Source of the DNA: Candidatus Parcubacteria bacterium
GTDB lineage: Bacteria; Patescibacteriota; Patescibacteriia; Patescibacteriales; UBA12075
Reading direction: 5' to 3'
Length of the DNA stretch: 45,289 bases
NCBI GenBank assembly: GCA_023142915.1
Contig: JAGLIO010000006.1
Coordinates: 1-45,289, forward strand
The position numbers and the translations under genes are program-made. Under the pieces are notes generated by a model. It saw nothing but the letters and a program-made list of their open reading frames with translations, searched no databases and had not been told where the DNA came from. Shown one piece after another: positions 28,460-38,639 of the stretch; positions within the stretch are counted from its first letter, which is position 1; each line of letters begins with the position of its first letter.

Positions 28460-28786
28460 ATGGAATCAGAAAAACCAAATGCTCCAAACGAAAATACAAT
28501 AAAAAAGTGCGAAAATATATTGGCTGAACTACTAAAAGCGCATAATTTTTTATCTATAAAAATTATTATTCGTGAAAGACCTCGCCGAACGCTAATTAAA
28601 CTCAGACATTTCCCTTTGTGGATTAATGGTGTTACACTAACAACTAAAGATAATGAAAAAATTATTATACCCTGCTGGAATTCATTCACAAAAGATATAA
28701 CTAATAAAACCAATGAATCCGAATTGTGGGAAGTGGCACATTCGATTCAAGAAGCCTTTTATCGTAAAAAGAATATTAATCAATGA
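28460..28786 (+). CDS. hypothetical protein
   Basis: 108-aa ORF in same orientation as neighbours. Confidence 0.6.
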   Translation: MESEKPNAPNENTIKKCENILAELLKAHNFLSIKIIIRERPRRTLIKLRHFPLWINGVTLTTKDNEKIIIPCWNSFTKDITNKTNESELWEVAHSIQEAFYRKKNINQ

Positions 28787-28842
28787 AAGCAAAAAGATTC
28801 ATCAAAATTGGAAATCATGGAATTATAGAAAATAATTAAAAT

Positions 28843-29322
28843 ATGAGCTCTAAAGAAAAAATATATAGTATTCTATATAGACTAAAAGAAGAAAATGAAT
28901 TAAGTCCAACTAATGATTTTTTTGTTTATAAATTTACCACATCAAATTTTATAGGAACATGCCCTACAAAAGGAGAAGAAATAAATATTTTGCTTAAATT
29001 AAAAAAAGAAAAAATAATTAAAATAATTATCCCGGATGAATTGAAAGAAGGGATTATCCGAAACAAAAAATCTTTGTTGAGATCACTAAAAGGAATTCAG
29101 ATTGAATTGCTTAGCGATTTTGATAAATATTATAGAAGATGTAAAAAAGATATTAGCCAAGGCAACAAAAGTCAAGAGCGGTGGAATTATGTTAATCCGT
29201 TTTGGTGCTTTTGGCAATTATTGATTCTAGCATGGAAACACAAAATTATTTCAGGAATTATTACTGTAGTGGTAGGCGGATTAATTGTTCATTATTTATG
29301 TTTTAAGTTGGGTATAATTTAA
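28843..29322 (+). CDS. hypothetical protein with C-terminal TM helix
   Basis: 159-aa ORF; 'IISGIITVVVGGLIVHYLCF'. Confidence 0.65.
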   Translation: MSSKEKIYSILYRLKEENELSPTNDFFVYKFTTSNFIGTCPTKGEEINILLKLKKEKIIKIIIPDELKEGIIRNKKSLLRSLKGIQIELLSDFDKYYRRCKKDISQGNKSQERWNYVNPFWCFWQLLILAWKHKIISGIITVVVGGLIVHYLCFKLGII

Positions 29323-29337
29323 AATTACGTAAGATCT

Positions 29338-31218
29338 ATGAAAAAATTATTTAAAAATTATTTTATTTTTACCTTATTATTATTTTTATTCTTTATAATA
29401 ACTATCAACATAACACAAGCGGAAGAATGTACTTCCTGGACTTATACTGATTGGCCAGAATGTGAGTACGGAAAAACGCAAAGTCGATCCATTATATCTT
29501 CATTCCCAAGTGGTTGCGAAGGAGGATTGCCATTTTTATATAAAGGGTGCGATTATGGTAGCACATTTTGTCAGGCTGAAGATTGGTCTTGCTCGGAATG
29601 GTCAATCTGTTCTTCCATCGGTAGCCAATCAAGAACATGTGATAGAAACAATAACGATACAGAATGTCATAGTGATATACATAAACCAAAAATTACCCAA
29701 TCTTGTTCTTATATCCCCTCTTGTACGCTAAATGATTGGTCCTGCAGTTCTTGGGGCGCGTGTTCTTCAAATAGCACAGAATCTCGAACTTGTAGCAAAG
29801 TTTCAAACTGCGAAAGCGGGACACCATCCCCAGCAACCACCCAATCCTGCACCTACACCCCATCTTGCACGCAAGACACATGGCAATGCGGAAACTGGAG
29901 TACTTGCTCCCCGCAAGGAATCCAGACAAGAAGCTGTAATAAAACTTATGACTGCTCATCCGCGGAAACCGCCTCGCCTGCGACATCCCAATACTGCCAA
30001 GCACCAAACCAGCCCCAACCTCAAACCCCGTCAGATGATTTAGAAATTATTAATCAATCCTCAATTATAAAAGCAACAGTTAAACTTTTATGCCCTGTTA
30101 GCCAAACAATGGCAAGCCAAGGTTCAGGAACAATTATTGATTCAGACGGAACAATATTAACAAACAAGCATGTTGTGGACGGCACGGCAGGATGCCTTGT
30201 TGGATTTATAGACAATTATAATGACGAGCCGTATTTTGCCGACAGGCACATAGCTGATATTTATAAAGTATCAAACGACGCTGATGTCGCTATCTTGAAA
30301 TTAAGAAATCCTTATAGCAAAAATCTTACTGCGATAAACATTGCGGGAAGCAATAGTAATAATCTTAGCCTAGGAGACCAAATTACAACTTACGGCTATC
30401 CGGGAAAATTCGGCACAAAAATAACATATACCAGCGGAGATTTTAGCGGAGTTGACGGCAATTATTTAAAGACAACCGCTATTATTGAATACGGAAATTC
30501 AGGTGGCGGAGCGTATCTTAAAAACGGAACATTCATCGGAATACCGTCTGCTGTGATGAAAGGCGATTTGAATTCTATGGGCTATATATTATCCGTAAAT
30601 AAAATTAATAGCTGGCTTAACGGTTCGCCAATGGCGTATAATAATGATGGCGATAATAATTACGCAAGAGTATCAATTTTAGAGGATATTGATTTAAACA
30701 CGCTTGATTCTTTGGATTTATTTATTTTTAGTGAAGATGAAAATAATAACGATAACGCTGATAATTCCAACAATCAAAACAATTCAAACAGCCAAAATCT
30801 AATTCAAGAAGAAAAAGAAGCGATAACAAAAATAGACAGTGCTTTATCAAAAAGAACAAGCGGCAACATTTTATTGCAAGTGGAAAAGAACGGCGAAGGG
30901 TGGTATGTTTATCCTGACAATGAAAAAAAATATTATTTAGGGCGACCCGCGGATGCTTTTAATATCATGAAAAATTTAGGTTTAGGAATTAAGCACGGCG
31001 AACTTAACGGCTATCTTAATTCAAAATTCCCAATCGGATTATCAGGAAAAATAATGCTGGATGTTGAGCAAAACGGCGAAGCGTATTATGTTAATCCAAA
31101 TGATTTAAAAGGCTATTATCTCAACAGGCCGGATGATGCGTTTAAAATTATGCGGGAACTCGGGCTTGGAATTACGAACAGCGATATAAGGAAAATTGAT
31201 GTTGGGGAAATTGAATAA
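29338..31218 (+). CDS. secreted trypsin-like serine protease with thrombospondin type 1-like repeats
   Basis: signal peptide; repeats 'DWSCSSWGACSSNSTESRTC'; triad contexts 'LTNKHVVDG', 'DADVAILKL', 'GNSGGGAYL'; duplicated C-terminal module 'GWYVYPDNEKKYYLGRPADAFNIMKNLGLGI'. Confidence 0.9.
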   Translation: MKKLFKNYFIFTLLLFLFFIITINITQAEECTSWTYTDWPECEYGKTQSRSIISSFPSGCEGGLPFLYKGCDYGSTFCQAEDWSCSEWSICSSIGSQSRTCDRNNNDTECHSDIHKPKITQSCSYIPSCTLNDWSCSSWGACSSNSTESRTCSKVSNCESGTPSPATTQSCTYTPSCTQDTWQCGNWSTCSPQGIQTRSCNKTYDCSSAETASPATSQYCQAPNQPQPQTPSDDLEIINQSSIIKATVKLLCPVSQTMASQGSGTIIDSDGTILTNKHVVDGTAGCLVGFIDNYNDEPYFADRHIADIYKVSNDADVAILKLRNPYSKNLTAINIAGSNSNNLSLGDQITTYGYPGKFGTKITYTSGDFSGVDGNYLKTTAIIEYGNSGGGAYLKNGTFIGIPSAVMKGDLNSMGYILSVNKINSWLNGSPMAYNNDGDNNYARVSILEDIDLNTLDSLDLFIFSEDENNNDNADNSNNQNNSNSQNLIQEEKEAITKIDSALSKRTSGNILLQVEKNGEGWYVYPDNEKKYYLGRPADAFNIMKNLGLGIKHGELNGYLNSKFPIGLSGKIMLDVEQNGEAYYVNPNDLKGYYLNRPDDAFKIMRELGLGITNSDIRKIDVGEIE

Positions 31219-31304
31219 AATTTTGAATAAATTTTTTTGACAGATTTTTATCCTCATGATAAATTAAAATAGAAATTTATTAAAAATATGTTAGATAAAA
31301 AAAT

Positions 31305-31958
31305 ATGATGAATAAAAAAATAATGATTTTAATTTTATGTTTAGCCGTGATGGTGGTTGTTTCTGGGTGTTGGAGAAAAGAAAAAAAACAGCCGATTATT
31401 GTTAATAATGAACAAAAGATTGAAGAAATTGAACAAGAAAAGGCAGAAAAGATAGGAACTTCAACTGAGAAATCATCACCTACCGAAGCTATAAATAATA
31501 ATATTAACAATTGGCAAATCTTTAAAGAGCAAAATGTTAATTTTACATTTGAATATCCTAAAAAATGGACATATTCAATAAAAAAATATGAATTTGGAAC
31601 TAAACGCATAATTTTTAGTAGTGAAATTAGGGACAATGAAATAATTGTTGAAATGCCGATACCTGCTGTTGGTTTGGAGACTTGGGAGCCAATTGAAAAA
31701 AAGATATATCAAACTAATGATGCAAATACGGATTTATTATTAACCTATATGGAATCAAGATATGAGGACAAAAAATTATTATTTGATATATTAAAATGGC
31801 AAGAAGGAATAAAAGGAGATGAATTACAAAAGGGATTTAAAGAATGGGATGATGAATCGGTATGGCTGTATATTGTTAGATATGATGAAAAATATGATAA
31901 ATATTACAGAAGTATTATTGAAAAAATAGCAAACTCAATAAAATTTATATTGCAATAA
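31305..31958 (+). CDS. putative lipoprotein
   Basis: lipobox-like signal 'ILILCLAVMVVVSGCWRKEK'. Confidence 0.75.
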   Translation: MMNKKIMILILCLAVMVVVSGCWRKEKKQPIIVNNEQKIEEIEQEKAEKIGTSTEKSSPTEAINNNINNWQIFKEQNVNFTFEYPKKWTYSIKKYEFGTKRIIFSSEIRDNEIIVEMPIPAVGLETWEPIEKKIYQTNDANTDLLLTYMESRYEDKKLLFDILKWQEGIKGDELQKGFKEWDDESVWLYIVRYDEKYDKYYRSIIEKIANSIKFILQ

Positions 31959-32070
31959 ATTTAAAACAAATTAAAACTATTCTTACTGGAAATATAATAA
32001 AAAATTGTATTTCTAAAAGAGCAATTTTAGTTGTTCTAAAATACAAAAATAAATTAAAGGAGGGCAAAAA

Positions 32071-32088
32071 ATGTTCATTGAAAATTAA
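32071..32088 (+). other. possible micro-uORF (MFIEN*) with consensus SD
   Basis: AAAGGAGGG at 32056-32064, ATG TTC ATT GAA AAT TAA upstream of the M23 gene. Confidence 0.3.
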
Positions 32089-32153
32089 ATATAAAAGTGG
32101 AAAATCTGAAAAAAAATTGATAATTACCTTAAACAGAAAAAGGAGATTAAGTC

Positions 32154-34880
32154 ATGAAAAAGAAAATTATTATTTTTACAGTTCTGTGGCTGATTGTATG
32201 TTTTAGTAATGCAAATGCTGTTCAACAGATGTTGCCATTTCCTGGCGGTGAAACGTGGATATGTACACAAGGATGGGATGGTACCACCTCTCATTTTGGA
32301 GAATGGAAATATTCTTGGGATTTTGCTACTCCTTCGGGAAATCCTATTTCTGCTTCTGCTGAAGGCACTATTGTATATGCAGGCTATAATTCCATATTAG
32401 GTAATACGGTTATTATTGATTATGGTAACAGTGAGTATGGGAAATATTGTCATTTATTAAATACGGATAATCATCCGCTAGAAGTTAGTGTTGGTGACAT
32501 CGTTTCACAAGGTCAAATTATTGGTTATTGTGGAAATACTGGCTCAAGTAGTGAGGGTGCTCATATTCATTATAATGTACAAGACAGCAGTAGTCTCTGG
32601 GGTCAATCCATTATATCGTCATTTATCGATGTTGCGGAGAATAACGGTGTTCCGCTGGAATGGAAAAGTTACACTTCTTTTAACTACTACAATCCAATGA
32701 CCAATTTCAAAATCGGACGTTATATTGATGGATATGTGTTAGAAAATATGAGCGATTACCGCCCATATTCTCGGCCATTTGTCACAACATATTGCTATAA
32801 CGGCGATTCAGACATGCTTGGATACCCAATAAGCAATGTTTATTTGTTGGAAAATTGCGTTGGTTGTATCAACTCTTGGGCAGAGCATGTTTATGTTCAG
32901 GATTTTCAAGGCGGTGCCTGCGGATCGGCAACGTTGGTAATGAATATGCTTACCCACAATATTAGATTTGATTATTCCGGAGTTGCTTATCCGATTCATG
33001 GTCAAATGAGAAATTATTGGTATTGGAATTTTTCATCACTTGGCGCGCCGGTTTCCAATGAGCATAGCTACGATGGGTTTGGTTATTCCTCGGATCCTGG
33101 TTGTGATTATGTTGTTCAATGGTTTGAACCGAGTGAAAATAATTTTGTAGCAGTTGTGTACGATGTTAATAATGGCACTTTTCAGCAATATAACGAATCA
33201 AGTTCTGGAGCTCCACCATGTACCGTATTGGATCAAGCTATTTGGGACAACCTCGGCTGTCCGAATGGCGACTGCGGTGTTGGCGGCGGAGAAGATCCAC
33301 TGCCCCCAAGCGACGACTACGCTTTTAACCGCTCCACAACCTGCAAAGATGCCCAGTCATATAGTCCGTATAATCCGATAGATGAAACGACATTATTCTA
33401 TAATACGGATAATTATGTTTGCTCATGGATTCAATTGGATAATATTTACAAATCATTAAATATTAATTGGAAATGGTATAATCCTGATAACGTTCTTGTT
33501 GACGAATCCGGCTATACGACTGATGATCCGGCAAGCCATGGTTATGAATATTGGGATTGGTATAGAAGCTGGAGTTGGCTGAACATTGCTAACGCAAATA
33601 ATTACGGTCAATGGCGCGTTGATATTTATGTTGACGGGCAAAAAATAACCACTGATTATTTTACCTTGGAATGCGACACCTTGCCTGATTTTCTCTATAT
33701 CGCCTCGTATATTTGCGACTCTTGGCAGCACGGCTTAAATGATGAATATTGGAACTTGCAGCCGGTTAATATCAGAAGTGAGTTTACTTCCGGCGATACC
33801 GCTCAATTTTTAGTTAAATTGGAAGATGTTTATACTAATCATCGTTTCCGCATGCGCCTTTACCGCAACGACTCGCTTTTGCGCGAACAGACTGATGCTT
33901 GGTTGTATCCGGATACGAATCAAGGCTGGGGATATTCCAGTTTTGCTCCTTATCAAGAAAATTTAATGCCCGGCAGCTATGAAGCTGTTTTTTATTTGGA
34001 TACAGGCAGTGATTTTTTTGTTTTGGATTCAAAACAATTCAGCGTAGGCGGTCCGGATTATACTTATGCCGGAGCAACAGTATGCGAAGGATGGGAGCAC
34101 GGAGTCGGAGATGACTATTGGAACTTACAGCCGGTTAATCCAAGAACGGAATTTTACGCTGGTGAAACCGTTCAACTGCTTGCTCAGCTAAAAGATGTCT
34201 TTATTGACCATGAGTGGAAAATGGAACTTTGGAAATACGGTGTTTTTCAATGGCATTGGCCATCAGGCTGGATTGACGTAGATGATGTTAACGGTTGGGG
34301 ATATTCCAATTTTCCGCCTTATGTTGAAAATGCTTCAGCCGGAGATTATGAATTTAAGCTTTATCTGGATACCGGAAACGGATTTTTCCTTATAGATACA
34401 AAGCCGTTTACCGTCGCGGCAAACAATGAAAACATCCCGTATTTTGAGGATTTTTCATATGATAATCACGGTTTTATTTTAGAAGACCATCTTTCCACCG
34501 CTTCTCTTTATATTAGTGAAAACGAAGGAATAAGCGGAAGCCGCTGTTTGGTGCTAAACAACACGCAAACTGTTTCATCATGGCAAGTCCAAGCCAAAAA
34601 GATTGGATTTAATATTTCTAATAATACCCATTACAACGGACAAATTTATTTAAAGTCCGATAACCCCGGAATAATATATATCGCTATTCAAAGAGAAATA
34701 GAACCATGGGATAATATGGGCTTATGGAAAGTCGTCAGTGTAACAACAAATTGGCAAGCGATTGATATAGGTTTTACCGCAGCAAGCGAACTTGGAATTA
34801 ATCCTGACAATGTCAGGTTTGCTATTCAAGCCGGAGAATTAACCGGAAAACTTTATGTTGACGATATAAGCTTGAATTGA
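32154..34880 (+). CDS. secreted M23 (LytM-like) metallopeptidase with C-terminal duplicated domains
   Basis: signal peptide; 'SHFGEWKYSWDFATPSGNPISASAEGTIVYAG', 'GNTGSSSEGAHIHYNV'; two homologous 'DYWNLQPVNPRTEF...GWGYSNFPPY' domains. Confidence 0.88.
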   Translation: MKKKIIIFTVLWLIVCFSNANAVQQMLPFPGGETWICTQGWDGTTSHFGEWKYSWDFATPSGNPISASAEGTIVYAGYNSILGNTVIIDYGNSEYGKYCHLLNTDNHPLEVSVGDIVSQGQIIGYCGNTGSSSEGAHIHYNVQDSSSLWGQSIISSFIDVAENNGVPLEWKSYTSFNYYNPMTNFKIGRYIDGYVLENMSDYRPYSRPFVTTYCYNGDSDMLGYPISNVYLLENCVGCINSWAEHVYVQDFQGGACGSATLVMNMLTHNIRFDYSGVAYPIHGQMRNYWYWNFSSLGAPVSNEHSYDGFGYSSDPGCDYVVQWFEPSENNFVAVVYDVNNGTFQQYNESSSGAPPCTVLDQAIWDNLGCPNGDCGVGGGEDPLPPSDDYAFNRSTTCKDAQSYSPYNPIDETTLFYNTDNYVCSWIQLDNIYKSLNINWKWYNPDNVLVDESGYTTDDPASHGYEYWDWYRSWSWLNIANANNYGQWRVDIYVDGQKITTDYFTLECDTLPDFLYIASYICDSWQHGLNDEYWNLQPVNIRSEFTSGDTAQFLVKLEDVYTNHRFRMRLYRNDSLLREQTDAWLYPDTNQGWGYSSFAPYQENLMPGSYEAVFYLDTGSDFFVLDSKQFSVGGPDYTYAGATVCEGWEHGVGDDYWNLQPVNPRTEFYAGETVQLLAQLKDVFIDHEWKMELWKYGVFQWHWPSGWIDVDDVNGWGYSNFPPYVENASAGDYEFKLYLDTGNGFFLIDTKPFTVAANNENIPYFEDFSYDNHGFILEDHLSTASLYISENEGISGSRCLVLNNTQTVSSWQVQAKKIGFNISNNTHYNGQIYLKSDNPGIIYIAIQREIEPWDNMGLWKVVSVTTNWQAIDIGFTAASELGINPDNVRFAIQAGELTGKLYVDDISLN

Positions 34881-34921
34881 TTATCGTTTATTATTAATTT
34901 TAATTTTACAAAAATTCTTAC

Positions 34922-34962
34922 TCCGGCAAATTTGATTTTTTCAGATTTGCCGGATTTTTTTT
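34922..34962. terminator. intrinsic terminator between convergent genes
   Basis: TCCGGCAAAT...ATTTGCCGGA followed by T8. Confidence 0.75.
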
Positions 34963-36904
34963 ATTTGATTTTTTTAAATTCAAAAATATAAACCTCTCCA
35001 TTATCAATTTCCTGCCAGGAATCTGCCTCAAGTTTTGCTTCAGCTAAGATTTTATCAAAGGCCCACCAGTATTTGTTTAAAACAAAGTATCCTGTATTAA
35101 CTCCGGCTAAATTCATAGCCAACCCAATCGTTTTTCTGCTTGGTTTTTCGTAAACCATATCTAAATAATATTGGTAAAGGCTTCCACCGGTTGGAATCGG
35201 ATAATAAAAAATTTCTTCTTTATCTGTTTTATAATATTTTTTAAAGCCAAAACTGCAAAGGCTTGCAACGCTGGTTTGCTGGTTGGCTAAAACAATAAAA
35301 TTTTTTGGCGCGTTATTTTCTATCCACTTTACCGCGTTTAAATCGCTTTTACTCACTGAGTAGCCGTGTGAATTAAAATAATGATCATAACGCGGGTAAG
35401 AAGAGTATAGCGAAACAGATATTAAAAAACAAAAAAAGATTAAAAGCGAATATTTAATAATCTTATTTTGAGCGAATATTTTTATTATTAATTGATAAAA
35501 AGCGATTATAATAAACGGCAGCAGAAAAAAGCAGGCTAAACTTAAAATTCTGTTGCTATAATTCGCTTGTTCATAATTAATAAGAAAAGCAAAGGGAAGT
35601 TTCGCGCTTAAAAAATAGGAAAAAAATAGCGCCAAAGATGAAAAAAAATATAGTGATAATATTTTGCATTTTTTTCTGCGTTTTATGGCGATAATTATTC
35701 CGCTGACAGCAAGAAGTATTAATATATATTTTATATTAAATATAAAAAAATACACTGTATTTAAAATAACATTTTCTTTGTCTGGAAGAGAAATATTTAA
35801 AAAGCTAAAAGAAAAAGTTTCAGAGTTTGATGAAATGCCAGAGGCGCTTTTTGTGTTTTTTTCAAAAAAGAAAAAAGCAACAGGAAGAGCCAGTGCCATA
35901 CTTGAGTAAATTATAAAATATCCGATTTTTTTAATTTTTATTTTACCGTTATAAATTATAATCAGGCACGCGAAAAGCAAAGCAGGGATACCCGCCAGAG
36001 GATGGATAAAAAAAGCGGCCAAAGATAATAAAAAAATATTTATATAATCAAGAGTGTTTTTGCAATTAAGCGAGTAAATTAAAGTTGAAATTAAAAAAAT
36101 ATAAGCTAAATTTTGCGGAGTGGTAACAATTAAAAAAGAAAAAGGCAATATTAATAAAAAAAGGATTGTTATTTGAACAATTTTTTTGCTTTCCAGCCAT
36201 TTTGTCAGAACCGCAAGCATGGCGGCCGGTAAGACTATCCCGCCGAAAAAAAGAACTAGAATTTTATCTAAATAAATAATTGGAATTAAGGTGATTTTAT
36301 TCAGCAGCACCACTAAAGCGTATTGTCCTAAATAATAAAACGGCTTAGGGTTGACTTCGCCGGTTTTGGCGATTAATTCTTCGGTTGCCTGATGAATGAA
36401 AGGATCAAAGCCATAGCCGATTTTGTATATTATCAAAGCAATTGAAAAACTTAAAGCATAATGCAGGATTATTAAAAGATTTGCCAATGGTTTTTTTTGC
36501 GCGATTATAAATAATAAGCAAGCGGTAAGTAAAAAGTATAGAGCGTAAAAAAATGGGTGAATTGTCTGCCAGGGCGAAATAATAGCCTCAGATGTTCTTG
36601 CGGTAAATAATATATAAATAGATGCGGCAAATAAAAACAGATATATAACCGGAACAAAAAACGCGAAAAAAGGTTTTTTGTGTTTTTGTCTTTTCGCAAT
36701 TTTCTCTGGCTTGATTATTGTTTGCTTGTTGAACTTTTTTGCAAATCGGAGTATAATTATAAATGATAAAGATGCTAATATTAAAATAATAATTACGCCA
36801 ATATAATCTAATTTATACAGGCGATAGACAATTGCCCCCCAAGAAATTAAAAGGCTTGCGGCAATTAAAAAATATTTTAAATTTTTATCAAGTTTAATCG
36901 GCAT
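34961..36904 (-). CDS. polytopic membrane protein (glycosyltransferase-like)
   Basis: 647 aa, many TM segments, soluble C-terminal domain 'AVKWIENNAPKNFIVLANQQTS'. Confidence 0.7.
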   Translation of the reverse strand: MPIKLDKNLKYFLIAASLLISWGAIVYRLYKLDYIGVIIILILASLSFIIILRFAKKFNKQTIIKPEKIAKRQKHKKPFFAFFVPVIYLFLFAASIYILFTARTSEAIISPWQTIHPFFYALYFLLTACLLFIIAQKKPLANLLIILHYALSFSIALIIYKIGYGFDPFIHQATEELIAKTGEVNPKPFYYLGQYALVVLLNKITLIPIIYLDKILVLFFGGIVLPAAMLAVLTKWLESKKIVQITILFLLILPFSFLIVTTPQNLAYIFLISTLIYSLNCKNTLDYINIFLLSLAAFFIHPLAGIPALLFACLIIIYNGKIKIKKIGYFIIYSSMALALPVAFFFFEKNTKSASGISSNSETFSFSFLNISLPDKENVILNTVYFFIFNIKYILILLAVSGIIIAIKRRKKCKILSLYFFSSLALFFSYFLSAKLPFAFLINYEQANYSNRILSLACFFLLPFIIIAFYQLIIKIFAQNKIIKYSLLIFFCFLISVSLYSSYPRYDHYFNSHGYSVSKSDLNAVKWIENNAPKNFIVLANQQTSVASLCSFGFKKYYKTDKEEIFYYPIPTGGSLYQYYLDMVYEKPSRKTIGLAMNLAGVNTGYFVLNKYWWAFDKILAEAKLEADSWQEIDNGEVYIFEFKKIK

Positions 36905-36967
36905 TTTTTTAATTATTTTAATATTCTTAATTATATAATATTTTTCGTAACTTTACTAATAATATAA

Positions 36968-37555
36968 ATGCTTGATAGAAATTTTGAAAAAGCTGACAAA
37001 ATATTTTTTCATGATAAAATATTGGCGGCTACGATTTTGAAATTAATTCCAACGCGCGTTTTACCGAATCATATAACAATATTGCGTTTTATGGCTACGC
37101 CAATGGTAATATTTTTAATGATTTCCGAAAAATATTATATCGGCTTGTGGGCGTTTTTGCTAACCGCTTTTACTGACGCGATTGACGGATCTTTGGCAAG
37201 AACCAGAAATCAGATAACTGACTGGGGCAAGATATATGATCCGCTGGCTGATAAAATTTTAATCGGCAGCATGGTTTTTGTTATTGTTTTAAGATATATT
37301 GATTTTTGGACGGCAATAATCATTATCAGCATTGAAATAATTTTTATTATTGCCGCTTGCATAAGAAAGAGAAGCGGGCGGGAAGTACACGCGAATATTT
37401 GGGGCAAAATTAAAATGATGCTGCAAGTCGCTGGCGTGGCAATACTGCTTTTGGCGGTCGTGTTTGATTGGGCAAATCTTCTGCCACTAGCCTCAAAAAC
37501 GCTTTATTTGGCAATCGCTTTCGCGATTGTGAGCTTGCTGACGCATGGGGCGTAG
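36968..37555 (+). CDS. CDP-alcohol phosphatidyltransferase family protein
   Basis: 'DAIDGSLARTRNQITDWGKIYDPLADK' matches DG(x)2AR(x)8G(x)3D(x)3D. Confidence 0.93.
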   Translation: MLDRNFEKADKIFFHDKILAATILKLIPTRVLPNHITILRFMATPMVIFLMISEKYYIGLWAFLLTAFTDAIDGSLARTRNQITDWGKIYDPLADKILIGSMVFVIVLRYIDFWTAIIIISIEIIFIIAACIRKRSGREVHANIWGKIKMMLQVAGVAILLLAVVFDWANLLPLASKTLYLAIAFAIVSLLTHGA

Positions 37556-37598
37556 TTATTTTATTGTTTATGAATTTTGAATATAAAAAAACACAGAT

Positions 37599-38531
37599 AT
37601 GTATTTATCCGCGGTAGTTCCGATATATAATGAAGAGGGCGCGATTAAAAATCTTCATAAAAAAATTGTTAATGTTTTGGAAAAAATTAACAAGCCTTTT
37701 GAAATTATTTTTGTTAATGACGGTTCAGCTGACAGGACTTTGGAAATAATGAAAAAATTAAAGCCGTTGACAATAATAAATTTTAGAAAAAATTTTGGCC
37801 AAACAGCGGCAATGGACGCGGGTATTAAGCAAGCTAAAGGCAAATATATTATCATTATGGACGGCGACGGGCAGAATGATCCTGAAGATATTCCAAAGCT
37901 GATTGAAAAATTAAAATTAGACGGCATGGATGTTCTTTCCGGATGGAGGAAAAATAGAAAAGATCATTTTTTAAAAAAGTTTTCATCCAAATGCGCTGCC
38001 GTTTTAAGGCGTATATTAATTAATGACGGCATTCATGACAGCGGCTGTTCTTTAAAAATTTATAAGAGAGAATGCTTTAAACGCGTTGATCTATACGGCG
38101 AGATGCATCGTTTTATTCCGGCAATTTTAAAAATAAAGGGTTTTAAAATAGGAGAGGTTGAGATTAGTCATAATCCGCGAATTACAGGCAAGACAAAATA
38201 TAATTGGAAAAGGGGAGTGAAAGGCATTCTTGATATATTTGCTGTCTGGTTTTGGAAAAAATATTCTAATCGTCCGCTTCATTTTTTTGGCGGATTAGGC
38301 ATTCTTTTAATGCTTGTTTCCGTCATTTCCGGTGCGTGGGCGATTTACAAAAAGATTTTTTCAAACATTGATTTATCTGATACTTCTTTAACGATATTAA
38401 GCATGGGCGGTTTTTTTATGGGTATTTTATTTTTTATTTTCGGACTTTTAGCGGATATTCTTTCAAAAATTTATTATTCTTCAAGCAAGGACATGCCATA
38501 TAATATAAAAGATATTATTAATAATGATTAA
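37599..38531 (+). CDS. glycosyltransferase family 2 (DPM1/GtrB-like) with C-terminal TMs
   Basis: 'SAVVPIYNEEGAIKNL', 'FVNDGSADRTLEIM', 'IIIMDGDGQNDPEDIPKLIEKL'. Confidence 0.95.
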   Translation: MYLSAVVPIYNEEGAIKNLHKKIVNVLEKINKPFEIIFVNDGSADRTLEIMKKLKPLTIINFRKNFGQTAAMDAGIKQAKGKYIIIMDGDGQNDPEDIPKLIEKLKLDGMDVLSGWRKNRKDHFLKKFSSKCAAVLRRILINDGIHDSGCSLKIYKRECFKRVDLYGEMHRFIPAILKIKGFKIGEVEISHNPRITGKTKYNWKRGVKGILDIFAVWFWKKYSNRPLHFFGGLGILLMLVSVISGAWAIYKKIFSNIDLSDTSLTILSMGGFFMGILFFIFGLLADILSKIYYSSSKDMPYNIKDIINND

Positions 38532-38566
38532 ATAGAATTATAGAGGCGATTGTGTAAGTTAATTTA

Positions 38567-38622
38567 TGGTCAAGGAGTTTGAATATTCCCGACTACTGTT
38601 AGTGCCCTTTGGGCATAATTTG
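38567..38622 (+). repeat. dispersed two-hairpin element, copy B (dnaG leader)
   Basis: TGGTCAAGGAGTTTGAATATTCCCGACTACTGTTAGTGCCCTTTGGGCATAATTTG. Confidence 0.9.
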
Positions 38623-38639
38623 TTAAATATGTCAACAGA

